Below are positions 22,701 through 34,496 of a DNA stretch of 64,000 nt, one piece after another (position 1 is the stretch's first letter; every line of letters begins with the position of its first letter). This DNA comes from Atopsyche davidsoni (taxonomy: Eukaryota; Arthropoda; Insecta; Trichoptera; Hydrobiosidae): NCBI GenBank assembly GCA_022113835.1, contig JAILWY010000023.1, positions 11,463,501 to 11,527,500 on the forward strand, read 5' to 3'. Below the pieces are notes generated by a model that was not told the DNA's origin, did no database searches, and saw only the letters and a program-made list of their open reading frames with translations. The translations under genes were made by a program, and so were the position numbers.

Positions 22701-25518
22701 TCTATCGAATTCTATATTTTTACCTCCATCATGTCAATACCAGGACTCTAAATCGATTTCATTATATACCGGCTATGATAGGCACCGCTGTGCCCGTTCG
22801 CATAGAACCGCACCTGAAGCCCTACGGACCTAAATAAATCCTTGCGTGTAGGAATTGGTTTATTTTGCCAAAACAACGTCATGTTCGCAAACAAATAAAG
22901 CCAGAGATGCAATTTTTACCTGTTCTACATTAAACATTGTCTTCGTGCGGCTTACGCTGACGTTGAAAATAGAGAAAAGTTAAATTACTATTAAAGTTAA
23001 CGTCACAATCTGATAACGGCGGATTAATTATATTATATTCCTCAAACTATTTTTTTTCTATATAACTGACCGTTTTTTTAAACGTATATTTACAGCATTT
23101 ACTAAACCACTATTGTTATTTCCAATACCACTAATTAGTTCGATAAACATTACCGTCTAAACCCCCTGCGGGTTCGCCGACTATTTTAGTATCTAGTAAG
23201 AGGGTATAAATCTTCCAATGCGTAATTTTATTTCCTTCTTCCTTGCTTTCATAACGAGTGAATTACCCTTCAGTGTCATCTGGCTCCTACGATGCCTATG
23301 AAATGTTGGTACCGATATCGCTATGCTTTTTTACCGTGGTTACGATCACCCCTTTACTGATTTTATATGACCACTATCAATTTCAAGTAAGTACTTTGCT
23401 CATCTGTGAGTTTTCTTTACCAATTATTAAGCCCTACTCGATGTTAATCGACAAATCAATGCATGAAATAAGAATTATATCTCTAGAAATTTAATATCTC
23501 TGACCGATATAATTATATGTGTGATTTTCTTTTTATTCGTACTTTTCGTTTCTCGAAATTTATAAAAACGTCATTATAAAATAAAAATATAAATAAGGTG
23601 TTTAAATGTTTAAAAATCAAGGTTTTTGCTCAGAGCCGTTGAAAGATAAAAAACTTAAAAATTGTATATTTTGTACCTGAAACGAGTTGTCAAGATCAAC
23701 AAAACAACCAAATTAATTCTGTTGCCAGAACAAAATAACTGACAGTACGGCTTTCCTTGCCAGTAGAAATGATATTTTAAAATACTTCCCAAATCAAACA
23801 CCGAGATACATCAAGATTGGCTATCAACTCTAAAATATTTATAACTGGGCAGCATGAAAAATGCTACAATAATATCCAAGAACTCAGAGAAGTTTTTCTT
23901 AAAACCTTTTATGGAAAAAAAAATTAAATAAAAGCTTCGTTACGGCTTTTCAATTACACTTGTACATCAAAGAGAAGTAAACGTTTTCATTATGATTAAT
24001 TTTTATTTAAATTTCAAATGCAAACCAAGTACACTAAGTATGCTGAGACAAAATTGATAGATATATACTACAACACAACCTGCAATAAATTCAGCACACA
24101 AAAATCATATGCAGTATGGAAACAAATTTGGTAAAGGTTGAATAAAGTGTTTAAATGATACTTGCTTTAAAATAATCATATCAAGTTTTGATTTATTATG
24201 ATTAAATCAATACGATACGTCATTAAAGGCACTTTCAGTATTTTTCTTAGAATAAAAATAACCACTTATTAAGTACTAACGAATCGTGTGAATAAGAGAT
24301 AATTTTACGTTAAGATATCCGTATTTAGAGCTTCTAGTATATATACCCTGGCCCCACCTCCAATGTAAGGTTTTTAGGTACTTCTAATAGTATTACGCCG
24401 AGTCATGTAATGATCCTTTTCATACAAACTATAGCTAAATTTACCCCTAGACTCGAGAGAAGAATAAAGTACTAACCTTTCAACTATTTTTTTGTGTATA
24501 CATTATAGTAATTGTGATAATGTAACAATAATACATTTAATATGTAGTATTTATTAATATTTCATATTGTAGATTGAAAAAAAATTGTAATTATTTATTC
24601 ATTTTGAAGTGATGCTTTCTAAAAATAATATGTGATAAGATTGAAGATAGGCCATTTTTTCGGCAATGCACGAGCATATTCAGACTAGCTTCAGCGTCAA
24701 AAGTTGTTTTATTCAGAACTTGTCGATGTAAACTTTTCAAATTTTAAACATGCCATCTAATACATAATATATTGCTAAAATGTCAGCCCGTCTTAATTTA
24801 TCATGCATTGAATATGACCGTCTGGCGAGTCTTAGGAAACCTTTCTGCTAGAATCAATGGCGATACGCTTGTGCTGATGATAAATAGAAACCTCGCCGCC
24901 AGTATCTAGCAGAGCCCCTCATAGTCAAACTTTTCATGTAAATGATGCCCCAATTAATCATACTTATATCCACTATAGTCGAGTTTACCGTATGATTATA
25001 CGAATAAAGTCTTGTTTTATTATTCGTACATTAACAATTCGCTATTTAGATAAAATTTAAATGCAACAGCAGACTTTGAACTATTTATTATTTCTTAGTT
25101 TGTTTCAATCTCAAAAGTTAAACAAACGCTCAAGATATTTTAAATATAAAAAATTGCAATGAAAGTTCGGTTACAAAGTGTAAAACAATGCATTATCTAT
25201 GACAAATATATATTTTCTTTAACTATCACGAATTTTTTTTATTTGGAATAGAAATTCTTTACACAATGCGTAGTTTAACATTTATTTTTTTATTCTGAAA
25301 AAATTTAACAGATTTCGTTAATTCATATCTCATATACTAATATCTTTTCAATTGCTACAGTTAACATAATATCCTTGGCCACCATGGCGCCCGCCAACCG
25401 TTTTACGTATGCTCGCCGCTGTGCGACCACGATAAAAAATATTAGGAAAAAAATTATATTTAGTAATTAAACAGAGAAATATAAGCAAAAACAATTTTCA
25501 AAATAATAATTCTTTAAA

Positions 25519-25712
25519 TGCCTCTGATATTTTTGCATGGATAAAAGAGAGGTGAAAGCGATGTGAAAGTGCCTCTGATATTTTTTCGTGGATAAAAGTG
25601 AGGTGAAAGTGATGGGAAAGTGCCTCTGATATTTTTTCGTGGATAAAAGTGAGGTGAAAGCGATGTGAAAGTGCCTCTGATATTTTTTCGTGGATAAAAG
25701 TGAAGTGAAAGT
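25519..25712. repeat. 51-bp minisatellite, about 3.8 copies
   Basis: Units start at about 25519, then 25569, 25620 and 25671, each with TGCCTCTGATATTTTT near its start and GGATAAAAG and GGTGAAAG further on. Copies 2 and 3 differ by only a couple of substitutions; copy 1 is more diverged; the last is truncated near 25712, with a degenerate TTGATATTTTT echo after it. The 51-bp period is a multiple of three, but no long open frame spans the array, so it is not obviously coding. Confidence 0.9.
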
Positions 25713-27086
25713 CTACTTGATATTTTTGGGATAAGACGATAACTAAATAAAATTAATAATTTTCTAAATGATTATTCTTAAATCCAATGTATCAGATGTG
25801 GACTTCTTGAATATATAATAGTACACATAAACAAATGTCCATTTTTGAAAAGAGTAGCAAACAAAATTGAATCGTTTTTCAGTTCTATATACTTGTGTGA
25901 ACCATTGTTTTCAACAGTGAATATCATAAAATTTAAATTAAAATCTCGACTTACAGATCTTGATGATTGCTTACGAGCAGGAAAATCATAATACTTTTCT
26001 AATTACGAAGCAATGGTCAGCTAATAAAACCATTAAAATTTATATTTAATATTGTTGGTGCATTGAAATCTTAATAAACTTAGAACGGACCTTAACTTCG
26101 TATTCTAACCTGTTGTTTGCAACGTTTAGTTATAGATGTACATTTTATAGTTGCTATTAAAAATGATTATTCATTGCATTTTTGCCCCAACTCAACCCAA
26201 TTACCAGAATTTTTATGCTATTATTTACTACTTATTATTTATTTAACATAAAAATATAAACAATAATTTTTATATTTTTGGAATCAAATATTTTTGTGCA
26301 TTATATGTATTATTGACTTTGTCCACCAATAATATTTATTTATATTTATTTTTAAGGTATATTACCTTAAAAAAATAAATGGTGCCCGCCGCTCGACCTG
26401 CATTCTAGAATGTGATCTTGGATGCAAAAAGGTTGGGGACAAATTTTTCCAGTGATTTCCAATGTTTCTATAATGCAATTTACGACTTTTTCCTTTTGAG
26501 TTATTTTCACAGCGAGAAATAATTAATCCCGTTAGTTGGATTGCATCTACTATATAATATGCTCCTATCATACATAAACAATGAATAAAATGATCCAGTT
26601 CAGTCAGTTTACAGGGTATGCATAAAGATACTCGGTTTATAACGGTTTCCAAACAGTCACCAGATAAAATGCGGATGGTGCAATACTGGAATTGTCGTCA
26701 GGTATTATCAAAGTTTTTTTTTTAGCAATACCTAATCTTAATAAGTAAGATTTTAACATTATTGAGTGGGTGTGATGTTTCAGGCTGTAATTTTGGCAAT
26801 TGAGACTTCTGCGCTGTTTGACAAATTATAATTAGAACTTATACTCTCACGAATTAATAAAAAAATCTTGATGCTTTTTACTCTTATGAAGGCCTCTTTA
26901 AGCCAAAATCGAAATAAGCAAGGTCTGAAAATTAGTAGGTTTGTACTTATTGCCAAATTCGAACACCCTATTCCGAGGACCTGACACGCGCTAAAGAGTT
27001 AGGAGTTACACACGTCACGTCTTCATAACAAACTGCAGCCACTTAGAGCGGGTGATTGAGAATGTTTTGCATAAGCAGCGGTCTAC

Positions 27087-27156
27087 GGGCGAGGGGAGGG
27101 CGAGGGCGAAGGCGAGGGCGAGGGCGAGGGCGAGGGCGAGGGCGAGGACGAGGGCA
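27087..27156. repeat. (GAGGGC)n hexanucleotide repeat
   Basis: About 10 copies of GAGGGC with a few variants (GAAGGC, GAGGAC). On the minus strand it translates as an Ala-Leu run, which explains a spurious 61-codon frame at 27015-27200. Confidence 0.92.
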
Positions 27157-30080
27157 CGCCGCCCTGCCTGCCGGTGACGGACGGCCGAGGGCGGCGCCAT
27201 TCGTCAACGCTCCGCCACCCGCTCGATGACGTCTTAACTGATCCCACTCAGCAAAGATGTTTATGCATTTATTACATTTCTAAATTTAGATTCACTTTTG
27301 ACGGATTACTCACCATAGTATTATTGATAAAACAATCGATGCGTATAACTAAAAATAACTGTACATTTAAAATGTTTTTTAATGTAAAGAAAAGCACTAA
27401 AACTTTTTGTAATCTTTACGTTCTCTTGTAGTTGGCAATCCTGAAAATTATCATATATAAATCATGAAAAATATCAAATTATTGAAATATATTATTAAAA
27501 ACAACAATTCATTGATTTTGACAAAACAAATTTTATTCCTTTTTTTAAATTTATTTTGTCAATGATCGCAATTTTGTGGGCAATAATTTATTTATCGAAA
27601 GGAATACATAAAACTTAAAACTGTAATTGTTTTGTGTGTGTGGTATTAAAAAAATAGGTTTTCGGTGCTTAAAATAAGAAAAATGTGATAGACTTTTAGA
27701 CGTGAAAAAAGGATTTGGACATAATTGAGTTTTTGTTATTTTAGGCCGTAACTATTTTTAACATAGAAGTTGACTCAATTTTCAGAATTTTTGATTTCAA
27801 CTAAAATAGGAATACTAGGTGAAAAATTAATTTTAACTCGTTATATAATATAAAATATTCTAACAAATCTACATCAGAAGCAAACCAAATTGGACAGATT
27901 AATGAAAATTAAAGTGGGATACCATTATTATTTATATGTCTGAGACGTTTTATTCAATTTCAGAGAAAAAACGTGAAACGTTCTAGACGGGTAAATTATG
28001 ATTTGTTGTTGCATAAGTAACAAGAGTTGTTTCTTAAGAAATGCGCTCAACCTTCTCAACGCATTTACATACCAATATTAAAATCAACATTTCTAACTCT
28101 GAGAATACCAACAAAAAGATTTTGTAATCTACTGTTAACTTTTATATGAAAGGTTTCATTGCTTGTTCATAAACAATCGGTGCTTTTCAACAATTTAACA
28201 AGAAAGGGTAATATTATTTTAATATTTCTGTGTAAATCAAACGGGATTTATTATTCAGATCCATTGGATATGAACCTAAATAATCACTTTATTAAAAGTC
28301 TACCCATTATGAGTAATATTTATAACTTTAGATTTGATCTTAGTAAACCGAGTTCTCTGTTTAATGTTTTTCAACATTTTTATTTTCTTTCAATTTTACG
28401 ATTTAGATCTAATGGACTACTTGTGTAAAATATCTATTTATATAAAACGAATGTAAAATAGCACAATTATTTATCAATGTTTGGTAAATGAAAACAAAGA
28501 GATACCGCTTTTTATGGCCGCGTAACTTACGCGACTTATTAGACTGTAATTCTAGCTAACTATCCCGAGCTGAGCAAAATTAACTCAACCGAGATCTGAT
28601 AGATAGGACAGAAAATAAAAAAAAAGAAATTTACACACGATCATTCGTTTGGTCACCAATTAAAACTATCGAATCCCAATCTAATTTTGGAGAATCACAA
28701 CCCAATACGTGAAGGGTTATAATAACAATTATCATTATAGATAGTGCCATATATTATTTATTTTGAAAACAACTTTTTTTTATTGAATTAAACTTTTTTA
28801 TTCACTCCAATTATTTTCTTTTTTTAATGATTCAATGAGTATAAAATGCAAAATATAATTTATTTTCATAACAGACCTCGATGGCGTATGACTTGAAATT
28901 ACATTAAATTTTTAATATTTAACTTAAGGCTCAATAGTCGTTTATTAACATACCTATTTAAATATCATGAACTGCGTTTGTTTTTCATGTAAATCACTTA
29001 TTTGATATAATTTAAAAAAATAAACATTGACCTTTTGACAAATTCCAGCATGAATAGTACCTAAATCAATCAAGGATCCACGGCAGACCACTTGCTGAGG
29101 TGACCAACGCCACTTTATCAATCACGCCCACAGTGGGGTGCAACTGTAGCCTGTCTGCGGTGCAGGAATGAGGGAGGCCAGGGGGCTGAGGGGGATGAGG
29201 GGCGCGGGGCTAGTTTCGGCGCTGCGCCCCCCGGGAAATCAGGGCCCTCACGTGCGGTAGGGGCGCATACCTGAAGGGGTATTTTTTTGAATTTTTATAA
29301 TATTATTTTCCCTGCTTATAAATGAAGAAGGGTAAATGCATTTGAGTGACGTGCTGGTAAAACAATTTTTCCAGAATATTCATTCATGCGTACTTTTAAA
29401 ACATCATTATTTCTAAAGCGTAATTTTAAAGCTGAGTTGTGGATTATTATTTTAAAATACCTGATACAACTAACTTTGAAATGTTTTTTATTAAATTAAA
29501 TGTTTAATGCAAAACTCTTCTATTGTGGTTTTATTTGATAGAGAATTATATACATTAGAAATAAAGGTATACACAACAAAGAGAAATGTAACTAGGGTAA
29601 CATTTTCCTTTTTTTATTTATACAAATTTAATAAATTCAAAAAAATATACGCACAAAATACCTCCGGGATCTCTTGAAAAGCTCTGCCTTGCGTAGACTT
29701 CACCAACATTTGTCCAGTTTTTTTGCTTCTCTCTCTCGTGGAATTTGCATAAGGGCCTACCAGCTGAACAAGGGAACATAATTTGTATCACTTGGGTCTT
29801 TGTGAGAGAGAAGATATCAATTGAAAAAATATAAGATATTTACATCGACTGAAATACTCTGCAGTCCAAGTTTTCTTCTATATTTCTTTATCTTGAGAAG
29901 GAATTATTCCATTTTAATGAATAATTAAGGCGAATAAATTAAATATAATTCAGTTGATATCTTTTTTGGAAATAACATTACATTTTGTAAAGTTGTGAAT
30001 TATAAGAATAGTGTTAAAATAATTATTAAAAATATGCAGTTGAGTAAATAAATTAATATTTTTACACCGTAAACAAATAC

Positions 30081-30081
<1 letters not shown>

Positions 30082-30158
<77 letters not shown>

Positions 30159-30182
30159 AATATATATATATATATATATATT
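30082..30182. repeat. (TA)n microsatellite
   Basis: About 100 bp of TA repeats with a single interruption (acaaat) near 30156. Confidence 0.95.
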
Positions 30183-30880
30183 TAGGGAGTTTAAAATGTG
30201 ATCTAATTATAATTACTTTTGAAATACGATATAACATCATAGAATCAGCATATTTGTTAATAAAATAACATCCCTTTGTGATTTCCCACGACTCTCTTCA
30301 TAATCCCATACAGATTACAGGCGATGCATAAATAATTTCAACGCATAAATTTAATATTTGGCTTTGTTAATATTCTGTGGTACTTTTGATTCCTTTGTAA
30401 AGAAATATATTTTTGTTTTAACTGAAAACAAAAAAAATCACTCTACACTTTTTATTCATATCGTGATAATTAAATAAACAGCTTGTTCTTCTTACGCCCG
30501 TTCCGTGAAAAACATCAAGCCAAGTAATCAAATGTGTGTAGTGCTTAAAATATAAACTCTTAAAGCAGATAAACTCGTGAACTAGATTCCTCCAAAGTTA
30601 ATTCGTTAAAGTTTAATTATTTTTATTGTGTTAAGTAATGTAACATGTTTGCGGAGGAATAATATAAAATTTCATTCGTACAAATGATTTTTAATGAAAA
30701 GTGTGTTTGTAATATATCTGTGTTACAATAACAAATAATTTAAACACATAAGTGTCAAAAGTTGACATTTATCAAGATATTAGTCGACGATTAATTGAAA
30801 CTAATACATTTCCCCCCTGCGTCTTGCGTGCATAATATAATATGCGTTCCAAGACAGGCAAGCGGGGGCGGCCGCTCGGA

Positions 30881-31050
30881 GGGCTCGGTGGGGCGGGGGG
30901 CTCGGTGGGGCGGGGGGCTCGGTGGGGCGGGGGGCTCGGTGGACAGGAGGGCTCGGTGGGGCGGAGGGCTCGGTGGGCAGGAGGGCTCGGCGGGGCGGAG
31001 GGCTCGGCGGGCCGGAGGGCCGAGGGCCGGGAGGGCTCGCAGGGCTGGGA
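30881..31050. repeat. 17-bp G-rich minisatellite, about 9 copies
   Basis: Tandem units of the type GGGCTCGGTGGGGCGGA, nearly identical on the left and increasingly diverged to the right (GGGCTCGGCGGGCCGGA, GGGCCGAGGGCCGG). The unit contains no stop codon and 17 is not a multiple of three, so all three frames on both strands stay open. This produces a stack of overlapping false frames spanning 30772-31240. Runs of G on the + strand give strong G-quadruplex potential. The array lies about 1.4 kb upstream of the Beat-like start codon in a CpG-rich block. Confidence 0.93.
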
Positions 31051-32456
31051 AGCAACAGCCGCGGGCAGTCGAGCCCGGCGCGCGGAGCACAGCGGACGCG
31101 CGGAGCCCCGCCCTCGCGTGAGAGCTCTGGCGTGTCGACCCGACCGCGGGCGCTGCGTGCTAACAACTTCCATAAATTTCTCATATGGGAACATCAGTTT
31201 GTGTGTTGAGCAGATAAATATCAGGATAATTAAGAACTAAACGGAGGCGCGGAGAATCCTTAATAGAAAAGTGGTATACGCTTTGCGAAGCGTCAAGTTG
31301 AGAGATTTGTTTAGTAAGCGGCGTTATTCATTTAAACTACTTCGAAAGTCACATAGCTTTAAATTCTATCGAAAAGTTTCGGTGTGATATTAATTCTGGC
31401 GTGTTTATGTCTTTTCGGGGGTTCATTATCATACTGTCATTATTTTTGTGATAATGTTTTATTCCCGCGCATAATTCTCGCACAATAATTATAAAAGATT
31501 TTCCATTGTCCTAGCGTCAGACACAACAGGTACGACAGAGCGCTCTTATTCTGACAACATTAGCCGGGACTCTTCTAAGGTGACATTTTAAGACATTACC
31601 TTTGGCTTCGGTGACATTTCCTCGAGTCGATGTTCCTGTTCTTCCGCAGAAAGTTTTGTATACAAAAGGCTCAAAAGGAAATAAGTACTTCATTTTTGTA
31701 CGGCGTTTCTTAGATTTGAATTCTCCGGAATATGACGAAAGCTTGGAAAGTTGTAAATATTATTTAGAGAATGCGACAGACTCTTATTTAAATGCTCAAA
31801 GCGCTATATTAAATTAAAATATTTTCCTTTCACTCGACGACGATTCATACTATGAAATTTTGTTAATCCAAATATGCGAAAAAATTATGCCACTCGGGCG
31901 ATAATTTAATAAAAAAAATTGAACTTCAAAGACCTTTAATTAGGTCCATAAAAAATCCCGCGGCGCACCGCCGAGCTCACAATACTCAAATCCATCAATC
32001 AAGTTCGTTGAAATCTTAAAAACATCGTTACATCGTCTTAATTAAATTGTGAGTGGGGCGTCGGGTGCCCCCCTCGGGCGAGGGGCGGACGCCCTGGCCG
32101 GCGGCCGCAGCTCCCGAGGCGGCCGTACCGGGCCGTGCCAACCCCGGAGAGCTTCCCTTAACAATTCTTATCAATTAACCATTCAATACGCTGAAGTGTT
32201 GATTGTTAACCGGCAGAGTGTGGGTCTTCTTTATCGGTGGCCTAGCGAGCCCTATTGAAGCTGACACTTACGCATTTACATTCCTTGTTTATGACTGAAA
32301 ACATTTAGTTTATCATATTTACCATAAAACTTTTTAAACCACAACAAAATAAATATTATTTTTTGTCTGCGTATAGATACGTCAAATATAGAAATTTATA
32401 ATTTCTATGGAAAATAATCTCAATTGAAATAGTGGCCAATTTTTAACATCACTACA

Positions 32457-32493
32457 ATGAAGGTGCTCATTATCTTTCAACTTCTTCTCTACG
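32457..32493 (+). CDS. beat: Beat-like exon 1 (signal peptide)
   Basis: ATG with ACA before it (A at -3). Encodes MKVLIIFQLLLY plus the first base of a Gly codon; donor GTAAGT at 32494. The hydrophobic core continues into exon 2 as G-VTGLT, giving a sensible signal peptide, and the phase-1 junction is typical for secreted Ig proteins. The exon is tiny and lies about 12 kb from exon 2, so it is the least certain exon, though the fit is good. Confidence 0.72.
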
Positions 32494-34457
32494 GTAAGTT
32501 TTTAATTTTTACTATTTATTTTTATTTTTGATGTGTGGCTTTTGAAATAAATTTATTATTAGCATGTACATACATGCTTTATTTCAAAGTGCTTCCGACC
32601 GTATGTCATGCAGATCAAGAATTACATGCCTTACGTAAGACTCAAGCTTACATTTTGAATGGCTAGACACTACTTCATTACAAAAATGTCAGATCATATA
32701 TATTTTTCTAATAAACCTTGTAACCTTTTCCCATTCAAATTTTGGTCGCCTTAACTAGAAAGGTAGTAATTAATCTAAAGGATACGATCGAGAAACCCCC
32801 TGGTGGTATATATTTTTTTAATCAGCATGGATTTGCTGAACCCGCGAGATAAATTTAGATTTCAAAATTACTTTATTTATAAATATCCAATTCAAACGGT
32901 ATTAATAGAACTTCAATAGCTTTTCAACTTGTGTAATATTGATTTTTAATTTTGAAAAGCTGTTAGATGTTCATTGTTGCGGCTAGACTTTGTACAGTTT
33001 AAATGAATGTTTTCTTCGGTCACATTTTGTTGATAGTACCAAATCCTACGTTTTTATTAATTTTAGTACTTACAACAACTTACCGTTTTCTCTACCTTAC
33101 CTCCACCCACACGCATTGAAACCCATGCAACCCTATGGACTATCGTTTTTCAAATGTATTTTTAATCTGATAAATCGATTTTATGGGAAATTTTCATGTC
33201 ATGTTGTCATCGGCTACTAAGAGTTAATGTTAAGCTTTCATAATTTAAAAAAAACCATGTACTGGCAAACTAACTGTAAGTAGTTTTTTAATTGCCCATA
33301 TTTTCAGTTTTCTGCTTTTTTTTTACATTATTTAGTTATTGTTAACCAACATTACTGTACTGCAAGGATATATAAACTGTTTCTTAATTTAATTTATAAA
33401 ATCTTATTTATCATAACTATAATTATAAAAAGTAACTTTGTATTTTTGTCTTCACTTTTGAGTTTATTGAAATTATTTGCATAACTAGTTTCGACCCAAT
33501 GACCGGGTCATCATCAGATCCATGACTAAACTTCAGTTCAGTTCAGTTTACTTATGCATCTGATGATGACCCGGTCATTGGGTCGAAACTAGTTATGCAA
33601 ATAATTTCAATAAACTCAAAAGTGAAGACAAAAATACAAAGTTACTTTTTATAATTATAATTATAATAATGGATCTTCACCATTCAAATGCCTTGTCCCT
33701 CAACAAGATCTTATTTATCAATTACGAATTTATAAGGTTGCATTTCTATTGAACGGATAGTAAACGATCATTTATTATATGTTTAAAAAGTAAAAAAAGT
33801 ATTAGTTAGCATAATAAATTTGATTTTTGTTTTGATTAATTAACGCTATACGAGTATACTATAATTAATTAACAAAATGATTTTTACTCTAAAGTCAAAA
33901 TTTTTAAATATGTAAATATCCTGAAATCATTTATCAAATTAACAGACTATTACAAATACGAAATACTCTTACAATCACTTCAGTACTTTATGTATTGTTG
34001 TAAGAAAATTCCAAAAATATATTTTTTAAATACTTTCAAAAGATTAGATAAAATAATTGGAGTATTTTTCTGTTTTCATTTACAGCAATCTACATATTTT
34101 ACCGGAAATACAATCCCTGAGCACAGTAACGACGCTTGTCTGGGAGCGACCTACAAGTCGGCCGTAATCATTTTGCATCGGACGGGTTCATTCCGACTGA
34201 TTGGCGAGGATTTCCATTAAGTGCCTTGTTATCCATTTAAGGGGAGATTTTTCCCCAATAAAAGTTGTCAGAGTAGCAGAAACTCCTTAATTATTATACG
34301 CCCACCTAACTAAAGCCATTTGAAAGTAACACCGGCTTTTTACTAATAATTTCTTTTCATTTTTAAGTAGTTTTTAACTGTGTGTAAATAACTCTTATTA
34401 ACTTTTGGGCCACCTATTATATCAAAGAGTGCATTTTTTTTATTTGGACTGAAAATG

Positions 34458-34496
<39 letters not shown>

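Larger units (their letters stand above)
17613..32456. other. Intergenic desert between opsin and Beat-like gene
   Basis: About 14.8 kb without an exon I recognise. It holds simple and tandem repeats (listed separately) and several GC-rich, CpG-containing patches at about 19500-19790, 20870-21130, 27030-27230, 29080-29280, 30860-31160 and 31960-32150. The open frames here are short or repeat-driven. Regulatory DNA for either flanking gene is plausible but not shown by the sequence alone. Confidence 0.55.

Noticed and set aside
27015..27200. Minus-strand frame with an Ala-Leu run resembling a signal sequence
   Set aside because: It is the translation of a GAGGGC hexanucleotide repeat.
30772..31240. 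Six overlapping frames of 95-140 codons on both strands, Pro/Ser- or Gly/Arg-rich
   Set aside because: All derive from a stop-free 17-bp tandem repeat that reads open in every frame; no start or splice logic favours one.
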